Below, in pieces: positions 7,393 to 14,460 of a DNA stretch of 16,737 bases. How positions within the stretch are numbered: the first letter of the stretch is position 1; every line of letters starts with the position of its first letter. Under the pieces are notes generated by a model. That model was given only the letters and a program-made list of their open reading frames with translations. It was not told the origin of the DNA and made no database searches. A program made the position numbers and the translations under genes. The DNA comes from Cytophagaceae bacterium (GTDB lineage Bacteria; Bacteroidota; Bacteroidia; Cytophagales; Spirosomataceae): the NCBI GenBank assembly GCA_947471105.1, contig CANIYB010000014.1, forward strand, positions 1 through 16,737, in the 5' to 3' direction.

Positions 7393-8373
7393 ATGTCTAC
7401 ATCTACTTTTGCAGAACCTTTATTGGTTGAAGATCCTAATCGTTTCGTTTTATTTCCTATAAAACATGATGATATTTGGCAGTTTTATAAGAAAGCGGAA
7501 GCGTCCTTTTGGACTGCGGAAGAAATTGATTTACAACAAGATTTAGCTGATTGGAAAAAAATGAATGACGGTGAACGTCATTTTATTTCTCATGTTTTAG
7601 CATTTTTTGCTGCATCAGATGGAATTGTTAATGAAAATTTAGCCAACAACTTTTTGAAAGAAGTTCAATATGCGGAGGCTAAATGTTTTTATGGTTTCCA
7701 AATCATGATGGAAAACATTCATTCAGAAACCTATTCCTTGTTGATTGACTCTTATATCAACGACCCAAAAGAAAAGGATCATTTGCTTCGTGCCATTGAA
7801 ACCATTGATTGTGTGAAGAAGAAAGCAGATTGGGCGTTGAAATGGATCGAGAGTGATAGTTTCGTTGAGCGTTTAATTTCATTTGCTGCTGTAGAAGGAA
7901 TTTTCTTTTCAGGTAGTTTTTGTTCTATATTCTGGTTGAAAAAGCGTGGTTTAATGCCAGGCTTATCCTTCTCAAACGAGTTGATTTCTCGCGATGAAGG
8001 TTTGCACTGTGATTTTGCTTGTTTGTTATACACAGACCACATCAAAAATAAAATTTCTCAAGAACGTATTTACGAGATTATCTTAAATGCGGTTGAGATT
8101 GAGAAAGAATTTGTGACAGTGGCACTTCCTGTTTCATTGATCGGAATGAACGCGGAATTAATGTGTCAATACATTGAATTTGTCGCAGATCGTTTATTGA
8201 TCTCTTTGGGATGTAAGAAAAACTACAATGCAGTGAATCCATTTGACTTTATGGAAATGATTTCATTGCAGGGTAAAACGAATTTCTTTGAGAAACGTGT
8301 AGCTGAATATCAAAAATCAGGAGTTATGTCAGATAAAGATTCTATGTCCTTTTCGATGGACGAAGATTTTTAA
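7393..8373 (+). CDS. nrdB: ribonucleoside-diphosphate reductase, class I small (beta) subunit
   Basis: The protein has 326 residues. It is the radical-bearing subunit that, with NrdA, reduces ribonucleotides to deoxyribonucleotides for DNA synthesis. The di-iron ligands are visible: Asp46 (AEEIDL), Glu107 and His110 (MENIHSETY), Glu168 (VEGIFF), and Glu202 and His205 (DEGLHCDF). Tyr114, at the E-x2-H-x3-Y position, is the expected radical tyrosine, so this looks like a standard tyrosyl-radical enzyme of the eukaryote-like class Ia group. The C-terminal tail ends in FSMDEDF, the acidic-aromatic peptide that docks on NrdA. nrdA is not adjacent: a terminator and an opposite-strand gene follow. 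The ATG at 7393 has no Shine-Dalgarno sequence, as usual in this phylum. Confidence 0.96.
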   Translation: MSTSTFAEPLLVEDPNRFVLFPIKHDDIWQFYKKAEASFWTAEEIDLQQDLADWKKMNDGERHFISHVLAFFAASDGIVNENLANNFLKEVQYAEAKCFYGFQIMMENIHSETYSLLIDSYINDPKEKDHLLRAIETIDCVKKKADWALKWIESDSFVERLISFAAVEGIFFSGSFCSIFWLKKRGLMPGLSFSNELISRDEGLHCDFACLLYTDHIKNKISQERIYEIILNAVEIEKEFVTVALPVSLIGMNAELMCQYIEFVADRLLISLGCKKNYNAVNPFDFMEMISLQGKTNFFEKRVAEYQKSGVMSDKDSMSFSMDEDF

Positions 8374-8392
8374 TCCTAGACTTAGTTATGAT

Positions 8393-8425
8393 AAATGCCT
8401 TGATGAAAATCAGGGCATTTTTTTT
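8393..8425 (+). terminator. intrinsic terminator of nrdB
   Basis: AAATGCCTTGAT (8393-8404) pairs with ATCAGGGCATTT (8409-8420) through a 12-bp stem with one G-U pair and a GAAA tetraloop. It is followed by a run of eight T (8418-8425). It starts 20 bases after the nrdB stop. An alternative small hairpin, AGGGCA (8412-8417) with TGCCCT (8425-8430), overlaps it and lies just beyond the stop of the convergent membrane-protein gene. Confidence 0.88.
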
Positions 8426-8434
8426 GCCCTATAC

Positions 8435-9016
8435 TTACCAGCGTTCAAGGACCATCGGCAAAGAAAGTCCAATAATGATGCCCGAAATGACTAGAACAAA
8501 ATAGGTTAATTTGATTTTAAATAATTCGATCAGGATGTTGGAAAAGAATAGTATAGAAGCTACCACGATTATCTGGGCTAATTCCAAACCAATATTAAAG
8601 GCTAACAAGGGGGATAAAATCGAACTCTCTTGGCCCAACAAGCTTTGTAAAAAATTCGAAAAACCTAATCCGTGGATCAAACCAAAAATTGCGACAAGAA
8701 TAAATTTACGTCTCGATAATTTGGTCGATTTTATTTTAGTTTCCTTAAAACTTAAATTGGAGAAAGCCGAAAATAAAATGGTGCAAGGAATTAAAAATTC
8801 GACCCAATTTTGGGAAAATTCAATCCATTTTAACGTGGCTAAGGCTAAAGTCAACGAATGACCCAAGGTAAATGCTGTGATTAAAAGTAAGAGTTTTTTT
8901 GCGTCATAGAATTTATAAATACAGGTAATGGATAAAATGAATAGCAAGTGGTCTAAGGCCTGAATATTCAAGATATGCTGAAATCCTAGAATCAAATAGC
9001 TGTTAAATGTGGACAT
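8435..9016 (-). CDS. HupE/UreJ-family integral membrane protein
   Basis: The protein has 193 residues and about six membrane helices. Conserved histidine and polar motifs of the HupE/UreJ_2 family are visible: GFQHIL with ALDHLLFIL (11-28; His14, His23), TLGHSLTLA (50-58; His53), GLIHGLGF (112-119; His115) and NIGLELAQ (141-148). Relatives are proposed nickel or cobalt transporters linked to hydrogenase or urease, but many Bacteroidota carry stand-alone copies of unknown substrate. No hydrogenase, urease or metal-enzyme gene lies in the window, so the metal role is an inference from family only. It converges on nrdB across the terminator and is divergent from the GMC oxidoreductase gene with a 60-base spacer. 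Confidence 0.78.
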   Translation of the reverse strand: MSTFNSYLILGFQHILNIQALDHLLFILSITCIYKFYDAKKLLLLITAFTLGHSLTLALATLKWIEFSQNWVEFLIPCTILFSAFSNLSFKETKIKSTKLSRRKFILVAIFGLIHGLGFSNFLQSLLGQESSILSPLLAFNIGLELAQIIVVASILFFSNILIELFKIKLTYFVLVISGIIIGLSLPMVLERW

Positions 9017-9076
9017 ATATGACGTAATTTTCCCTAAAAATATTGAAATTTAAAGAATAAATTTAAAAAATCTCAA

Positions 9077-10678
9077 ATGAGGTCATTTGATTACATCATT
9101 GTAGGTGCTGGTACGGCAGGTTGCGTGCTGGCAAATCGGCTTACAGAAAACCCTTCGATCCAAGTCTTATTAGTGGAAGCGGGAATGGACAGTCGGGATC
9201 CTAGAATTTTCACACCCTCTTCATACCCTTTATTAAATGGGACCTACATGAATTGGAACTTTTTCACAGAACCTCAGAAAAAATTAGGGGGACGTCAGAT
9301 ATACCAACCGCGAGGTAAGGCGATGGGAGGAAGTAGTGCCATTAATTGCATGGCCTATATTCGCGGAAACAAGGCAGATTTTGAAAATTGGGTGGCCATG
9401 GGTTGTGGCGGTTGGTCGTATGCCGACATGCTTCCGTACTTCAAAAAGTCAGAAAATAACCTGGATATCCACAATGAATTTCACGGCCAAGGGGGTCCTT
9501 TAACCGTTTCTAATCCAAGCCAAAATACCATTTTTGGTCAGGCATTTATCGAAGCATGTGGCTCAGTGGGAATACCTAAAAATGCCGATTTTAATGGCGC
9601 GAGTCAAATAGGTGCAGGTATGTTTCAGTTTGCGATTGCTGATGGCCAACGAGTGACTGGCGCCAGTGCTTTTATCAATCCGATTTTAAAAAGAAAAAAT
9701 TTAAAGGTTATAAGTCAATTCCATGTTACTAATTTAGTGTTCGAAGGCGATCAAGTTAAAGGCATTGAAGGGAATTTAAAAAATGAGAAATCGAGTACCA
9801 TTTTTAGGGCAGACCAAGATGTGATTCTATCGGCAGGTTCTTTTCAGAGTCCACAAATTATGATGTTGGCCGGCATAGGAGACGCAGATTATTTAAAGTC
9901 CTTTGGAATAGAAAATAAGGTAAATCTTCCTGGTGTTGGCAAAAATTTGTCAGATCATGTTTTTGTCAATATGCATGCGGAGGCTAAAACGCAACGCGCA
10001 TCTTTTAATGCAGCTATTTCCGTCCCTAATTTTCTGACTTATGTGACTAAAAAGAAAGGACCCCTTTCGGCAAGTCCTTTAGAAGGGTGTGCATTTTTTG
10101 ATTCGGTGAATCAATCTGACCAACCCGATTTACAATTTCACTTTTCTTCCGCTTGGTCATTAGATATGTATGATTACAAAAAAATGCCTATTGACGACGG
10201 ATTTACTTGCTTGCCCACTTTATTGAAACCCGAAAGTCGAGGTTATGTGGGCTTGCACTCGAAATCACCTTGGGATGCACCCAAAATAGACCCTCAGTAT
10301 TTAACGGATTCTGGAGGAAAGGATTTGGCCACATTGAAAAGAGGCGTCAAATTAGCGCATCAAATTTTATTATCTGCTGAATTTGATCACCTTAGATTAG
10401 GCAACACATTGCCATATCCTTCTGGTGAGCTGACGGAAGAATTGATTGAAAAGCACATTGAAAGGGCAACAGAATGTGTGTATCATCCCATTGGAACTTG
10501 TAAAATGGGCAATGATTTGAATGCGGTAACAGATCCACAAACGCTTCGTGTGAAGGGTATAAAAGGCTTACGTGTCATAGATGCTTCCATCATGCCTGAC
10601 TTAGTTTCTGGAAATACCAATTCCATTGCGATGGCCATTGGCGAAAAAGGTTCTGATTTAATCTTAAATAATTATTAA
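9077..10678 (+). CDS. GMC-family FAD-dependent oxidoreductase (choline dehydrogenase-like)
   Basis: The protein has 533 residues. It starts with the Rossmann FAD-binding motif DYIIVGAGTAGCVLANRL (5-22) and the acidic strand end LLVEAG (31-36). GMC signature 1 is PRGKAMGGSSAINCMAYIRG (78-97), and signature 2 is AGSFQSPQIMMLAGIG (253-268). The C-terminal catalytic pair is His470 (VYHPIGTCKMG) and Asn513 (SGNTNSIAMAIGEKG). Such enzymes oxidise alcohols to aldehydes or ketones with FAD. The overall pattern resembles BetA-type choline dehydrogenases, but neither betB nor a choline transporter is nearby, so the substrate is unknown and no symbol is assigned. No signal peptide is seen; the enzyme is probably cytoplasmic or membrane-associated. 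The DUF4440-like gene follows after 27 bases, and the two may be co-transcribed. Confidence 0.93.
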   Translation: MRSFDYIIVGAGTAGCVLANRLTENPSIQVLLVEAGMDSRDPRIFTPSSYPLLNGTYMNWNFFTEPQKKLGGRQIYQPRGKAMGGSSAINCMAYIRGNKADFENWVAMGCGGWSYADMLPYFKKSENNLDIHNEFHGQGGPLTVSNPSQNTIFGQAFIEACGSVGIPKNADFNGASQIGAGMFQFAIADGQRVTGASAFINPILKRKNLKVISQFHVTNLVFEGDQVKGIEGNLKNEKSSTIFRADQDVILSAGSFQSPQIMMLAGIGDADYLKSFGIENKVNLPGVGKNLSDHVFVNMHAEAKTQRASFNAAISVPNFLTYVTKKKGPLSASPLEGCAFFDSVNQSDQPDLQFHFSSAWSLDMYDYKKMPIDDGFTCLPTLLKPESRGYVGLHSKSPWDAPKIDPQYLTDSGGKDLATLKRGVKLAHQILLSAEFDHLRLGNTLPYPSGELTEELIEKHIERATECVYHPIGTCKMGNDLNAVTDPQTLRVKGIKGLRVIDASIMPDLVSGNTNSIAMAIGEKGSDLILNNY

Positions 10679-10705
10679 TTTGCACACCTAATAAAAAAAC
10701 ATACT

Positions 10706-11140
10706 ATGAAAAAAATCATTTTATTAATTTCTGTCATCTTGATGGCTGTTACTGCACAAGCACAAAAAGCTAGCGTAGAAACGTTACGCGAAGCTGAGTT
10801 GAATCGTTTCAAAGTAATGATTGGACAAGACGAAAAAGGCTTAGATGCTGTAATGCATGCAGATTTAGTTTACAATCACTCAAGCGCAACTACTGACAAC
10901 AAAGCAAGCTATGTGGGATCTATCGTTTCAAAGAAAACGATTTATGCCTCGATTGAATCGGAGGAATTAACTCCTCGCGTGTACGGAAAATTCGGAATCA
11001 TTACTGGAATTGCGAAAATTAAAAATCAGACGAAGGATGGATCTTTCACCTATGCTCACCTGAAATACACAGATGTTTGGATTTTCCAAGATAAAAGATG
11101 GCAAATGCTTTCTTGGCAATCAACGAAAATGCCTAACTAA
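10706..11140 (+). CDS. secreted SnoaL/DUF4440-like (NTF2-fold) protein
   Basis: The protein has 144 residues with a clear signal peptide (1-19: KK, hydrophobic core, AQA before QK), so it is exported to the periplasm. The mature part fits the NTF2-like/DUF4440 pattern: an N-terminal helix (about 22-45, ETLREAELNRFKVMIGQDEK), then LDAVMHADLVYNHSSATTDNKASY. Strands follow in YGKFGIITGIAKIKNQ and the ending YTDVWIFQDKRWQMLSWQSTK. This fold often binds small ligands or works as an enzyme. No activity can be assigned here. It lies 27 bases after the GMC oxidoreductase gene in the same direction. Its last eight bases overlap the end of the opposite-strand bioA. Confidence 0.8.
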   Translation: MKKIILLISVILMAVTAQAQKASVETLREAELNRFKVMIGQDEKGLDAVMHADLVYNHSSATTDNKASYVGSIVSKKTIYASIESEELTPRVYGKFGIITGIAKIKNQTKDGSFTYAHLKYTDVWIFQDKRWQMLSWQSTKMPN

Positions 11141-12425
11141 TCGTAGCGGCAAAATTTTCGATTTCAAGATAAATATTGGCTAATTCCGAAGGCTTTATGC
11201 AATAGGGAGGCAAGATATATAAGGTATTACCTAGGGGTCTCAAAAGGATCCCTTTTTTTATAAAATGGTCATAGGCTTTTCCTCGTATAGGATTTAAATA
11301 ACCATCTTTTTCAACAGTCTCTAGTTCGCAGGCTACAATCGTTCCAATACATCTTATATTTTTAATCGTTGGATGTGCAGCCATTTTGATCTTCCATGTT
11401 TCATGGCTTTTCTCAATGGCCGCGATATTAGACCAAGTTGTGGCTTCCTCCATCAGGTCCATACTCGCGTTCGCTGCCGCGCAGGCGAGGGGATTTGCTG
11501 TGAAAGAATGGGAATGAAAAAGGGTCTTCTTTCGATCTGAAGAGAGAAAAGATTCAAATAGTACATCCGAGCAAACGGTAACACCCAACGCCATCATGCC
11601 ACCTGTTAAACCTTTTGATAAGCAAATGATATCCGGTTTTTGTTGTAAATAGTCCATCGCAAACCATTTGCCTGTTCGTCCAAAACCCGTCATGATTTCA
11701 TCAGAAATGCTGATCAGTCCCCCATTTTTTGTGAGTGAAATGATCTTATCTAAGGTTTCAGCCGCATACATATTCATGCCGCCAGCACCTTGAATGAGTG
11801 GTTCGAAAATGATGGCTGCATATCCATCTGCATGTTTTAATTTAGTTTCTAATGCTTCTAGACATAAAACTTCATTTTTAGGATTAGGAATAAATTCCAC
11901 CTCAAAAAGCATGTCTTGGAAAGGTGCATTGAAGGAACTAGGCGCCCCCAAACTCATCGCCCCAAACGTATCTCCATGGTAAGCATCTTCAAACGCGATA
12001 ATTTTCCTTCGCTTTTGATTGCCTTGGTTATGAAAGAATTGTAAGGCCATTTTTATTGCGACCTCCACCGCAGTAGACCCATTATCCGAGTAAAATACTT
12101 TTTCGAAATTGGCAGGCATATGACTTAATAACCGTTCGGCTAGGCGAATCGCAGGCTCATGGGTAAAGCCTGCAAAAATGACTTGTTCCAATTTGAGCGC
12201 CTGTTCATACACTTTTTGGGCCATATAAACATTCGAATGCCCATGTAAATTTACCCACCAAGAAGCAATGGCGTCAATGTATTGATTGCCGTCCTCATCA
12301 TATAAATAGACTCCCTCGCCACGTACGATGGCAATGGATGAAGGCTCGATAAAATGTTGCGTAAATGGATGCCAAACAACTTTTTTATCTCTTTCAGACA
12401 GACTAATTTGAGATGGATTTGGCAT
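11133..12425 (-). CDS. bioA: adenosylmethionine-8-amino-7-oxononanoate aminotransferase
   Basis: The protein has 430 residues, the normal length. BioA is a PLP-dependent class III aminotransferase that converts KAPA to 7,8-diaminopelargonate using S-adenosylmethionine as amino donor. Diagnostic features are VVWHPFTQH (16-24), ASWWVNLHGHSN (54-65), DNGSTAVEVAIKMA (114-127), AYHGDTFGAMSLG (148-160), the PLP-binding SDEIMTGFGRTG (241-252, Asp242) and the Schiff-base Lys271 in CLSKGLTGG. It is the last gene of the bioF-bioD-bioA operon; its start overlaps the bioD end by 23 nt, suggesting translational coupling. Its stop overlaps the convergent DUF4440-like gene by eight bases, leaving no room for a dedicated terminator between them. 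Confidence 0.97.
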   Translation of the reverse strand: MPNPSQISLSERDKKVVWHPFTQHFIEPSSIAIVRGEGVYLYDEDGNQYIDAIASWWVNLHGHSNVYMAQKVYEQALKLEQVIFAGFTHEPAIRLAERLLSHMPANFEKVFYSDNGSTAVEVAIKMALQFFHNQGNQKRRKIIAFEDAYHGDTFGAMSLGAPSSFNAPFQDMLFEVEFIPNPKNEVLCLEALETKLKHADGYAAIIFEPLIQGAGGMNMYAAETLDKIISLTKNGGLISISDEIMTGFGRTGKWFAMDYLQQKPDIICLSKGLTGGMMALGVTVCSDVLFESFLSSDRKKTLFHSHSFTANPLACAAANASMDLMEEATTWSNIAAIEKSHETWKIKMAAHPTIKNIRCIGTIVACELETVEKDGYLNPIRGKAYDHFIKKGILLRPLGNTLYILPPYCIKPSELANIYLEIENFAATIS

Positions 12426-13014
12426 ATTTTATAATCGTTTCTGGCGTAATTTCCGCTTCCTGTTGGACACGCAAAACTACGGGTAATTGCGTATACTTTA
12501 AAATGAATTTTTCCCCAGATGGATTCGATGGTCCATTGAAGACAATTCCCATGATGGGAATGTGGTTATCGTTTAGTATTTGGTAGGTCAGCAACGTATG
12601 ATTGATGCTTCCTAAGTAATTTTTACTCACCAAAAGTACAGGTAAATCAAGTTTTTTGATCAGATCTAAATTCGTTTGATGGTCGTTGATAGGTACGAGA
12701 ATTCCTCCGGCCAATTCCACAATTAATGCATTGGAGGTTTGTGGCAATTGTATTTTTTCTAAGTCAATCGTGACCCCATCGATCTCTGCCGCTGTATGCG
12801 GAGAAAGTGGCTGGCTTAATACATAGCTAGAATCCCAAACCTTTAAATTCGGCAATTGAGTCATTTTTTTTATAAATAAAGCATCCGCTTCTTCCGGATT
12901 TCCGGATTGAATCGGTTTCCAGTAGTCGGCCTGAAGCGCTTGAGTAAAGATGGCTGATATAAGCGTTTTGCCAATTTCAGTTCCAATCCCAGCGACAATA
13001 AATGATTTATTCAT
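12403..13014 (-). CDS. bioD: dethiobiotin synthetase
   Basis: The protein has 203 residues, slightly shorter than the usual 215-230. BioD uses ATP and CO2 to close the ureido ring of diaminopelargonate, giving dethiobiotin. The P-loop is GIGTEIGKT (9-17); the family form is G-T-D-T-x-V-G-K-T, so Asp is replaced by Gly11 here, while Thr12, Glu13, Lys16 and Thr17 are kept. YWKPIQSG (31-38, Lys33) and ELAGGILVPI (100-109) are the other family motifs. It overlaps bioF by 8 nt upstream and bioA by 23 nt downstream. The identity is firm from motifs plus operon context. Confidence 0.95.
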   Translation of the reverse strand: MNKSFIVAGIGTEIGKTLISAIFTQALQADYWKPIQSGNPEEADALFIKKMTQLPNLKVWDSSYVLSQPLSPHTAAEIDGVTIDLEKIQLPQTSNALIVELAGGILVPINDHQTNLDLIKKLDLPVLLVSKNYLGSINHTLLTYQILNDNHIPIMGIVFNGPSNPSGEKFILKYTQLPVVLRVQQEAEITPETIIKYAKSISN

Positions 13015-14146
13015 GGGTTTCCATGGTTTTTATGAGAGCCAAAATATCTTCTTTTTTGGTCAAACTGTTGAGCGTAATGCGAATTCTTTCTTCTCCTTTT
13101 GGGACCGTGGGATATACGATGGCTTTCACTGCAAATCCTGCTTTTTGAAGCTCTGATGCTTTCTTTTTGACTATCTGGTTCCCCGAAATGAAAAAGGTTT
13201 GAATGGCTGTTTTACTTGGCCCCCAGTGACTTGATTTTGAATGTTGAACGAAAAAATCAATGTTTTCTTTTAATTTTTTTCGTAGGTCAAACCCAGTTTT
13301 CAACCATTCCAATGTGGTCGACAAGCTCGATATATGATGGGGGCTTGGGGCCGTCGAGTAAATAAAGGGTCGGGCAAAATTGATTAAAAAATCAATTAAT
13401 GTTTGTGAACCTAAAACGACTGCGCCTGCATTTCCCCAGGATTTTCCAAACGTTACGACCCGAGCAAATACCTCTTTCTCGATGCCCATTTCTACCGCTA
13501 ATCCATTTCCTTCAGGTCCATAGACTCCACCTGCATGGGCTTCATCCAGGATTATTTCTGCCTTGTATTTATTTTTTAATTGGATTAATTCCCTCAAAGG
13601 TGCCATGTCGCCATCCATGGAATAAACAGATTCTGCCACAATCCATTTGGGTGTGTCGATGGGATATTCGCTTAATAATTTTTCTAAATCGGTTAGGTCA
13701 TTATGGGCAAATATCTTGCGTTCAGCTTTTGATAAGCGAAAGCCGTCGATTAAACTTGCGTGCAATAATTGATCACAAAATACGACTTGATCTTTTTGAG
13801 CAATGGAAGAGATTAAGCCGACATTGGCATCGTATCCACTGCTAAATAATAAAGAAGCTTCAGCCTGATGAAACTCTGCACATTTTTTTTCAAATTGTTC
13901 TACCTGAATGGATTGACCTGAAATCAATCTAGATCCTGTGGATCCATTGATGGAAGTCAAATTGGATTTTAATTGATTGAAATCAGCTTGAATTTTATCT
14001 GCAAGAGATTGATTCTTAGCTAAACCTAAATAATCATTGGAGCAAAAATCAATCAAATGATTCACAGAAATTAATGAACGAACAAGACCATTTTCTTGTC
14101 GCTCCACAATTTGATTATGTAAAATTTGCTGGTGAGAGTTCATCAT
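13007..14146 (-). CDS. bioF: 8-amino-7-oxononanoate synthase
   Basis: The protein has 379 residues from the ATG at 14146. An in-frame TTG at 14161 would add five residues, and a second ATG at 14143 would remove one. BioF is a PLP enzyme of the alpha-oxoamine synthase family and condenses pimeloyl thioester with alanine to give KAPA. The motifs, numbered from this ATG, are DFCSNDYLGLA (33-43), NGSTGSRLISG (67-77), the PLP ring contacts LDEAHAGGVYGPEGNG (200-215) and the Schiff-base Lys235 in TFGKSWGNAG. It is the first gene of the bioF-bioD-bioA operon, overlaps bioD by 8 nt and is divergent from rho. No convincing promoter was found for it in the spacer. Confidence 0.95.
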   Translation of the reverse strand: MMNSHQQILHNQIVERQENGLVRSLISVNHLIDFCSNDYLGLAKNQSLADKIQADFNQLKSNLTSINGSTGSRLISGQSIQVEQFEKKCAEFHQAEASLLFSSGYDANVGLISSIAQKDQVVFCDQLLHASLIDGFRLSKAERKIFAHNDLTDLEKLLSEYPIDTPKWIVAESVYSMDGDMAPLRELIQLKNKYKAEIILDEAHAGGVYGPEGNGLAVEMGIEKEVFARVVTFGKSWGNAGAVVLGSQTLIDFLINFARPFIYSTAPSPHHISSLSTTLEWLKTGFDLRKKLKENIDFFVQHSKSSHWGPSKTAIQTFFISGNQIVKKKASELQKAGFAVKAIVYPTVPKGEERIRITLNSLTKKEDILALIKTMETHE

Positions 14147-14228
14147 GTAATTCGATTGCAAATTACGAATTTTAGGTGGACATGCCGTGAATTGCCCTTA
14201 GATTCCATCGAAATTGATTAAGTAATTG

Positions 14229-14249
14229 ATCATTTCCATTAAAAATGAT
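14229..14249. promoter_or_regulatory. inverted repeat between bioF and rho
   Basis: ATCATTT and AAATGAT are 7-bp arms separated by CCATTAA. The repeat ends ten bases before the -33 element of the rho promoter candidate and lies about 83 bases upstream of bioF. It could serve as an operator for either gene; no known biotin-regulator site is recognised. Chance is possible in AT-rich DNA. Confidence 0.25.
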
Positions 14250-14258
14250 GAAAAATGT

Positions 14259-14289
14259 TTGACAATCTAATATATGTAATGTAGTATTG
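14259..14289 (+). promoter_or_regulatory. promoter candidate for rho
   Basis: TTG (14259-14261) and TAGTATTG (14282-14289) are separated by 20 bases. The second matches seven of eight positions of TAnnTTTG, and the first is part of a TTGACA hexamer, so a classical -35/-10 reading (TTGACA, 17 bases, TAGTAT) also fits. Transcription would start near 14296, giving an untranslated leader of about 165 nt. Confidence 0.5.
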
Positions 14290-14460
14290 TACTGTGTTTC
14301 AATGTCGTAAGCACCTCAATAAAAACAATCCCAGTTCATTTCAATCTTTTATTCATCATCTGATCCACTTTTTGTGTGTTGATATAATGTTTCAAAGACG
14401 GTCTTTTGATCAGAAATTAGGTTTGTTAAATCAAATTAAGAATATTCATTTCACCATTTT

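Larger units (their letters stand above)
14147..14460. other. divergent bioF-rho intergenic region
   Basis: This 314-base AT-rich spacer holds the start regions of the biotin operon and of rho. It contains an inverted repeat (14229-14249), a rho promoter candidate (14259-14289), and a leader of about 165 nt with a 13-bp palindrome, AAAGACGGTCTTT (14394-14406). An open frame from a GTG at 14294 runs into rho but does not look coding. In the rho frame, TGA (14407) and TAA (14437) rule out an upstream extension of rho. Confidence 0.7.

Noticed and set aside
13399..13845. 148-codon open frame opposite bioF, and similar frames opposite uvrA (4003-4407, 4441-4830)
   Set aside because: These are antisense shadows of conserved genes; their composition is unusual (for example rich in His, Arg and Leu opposite bioF) and no family features are seen.
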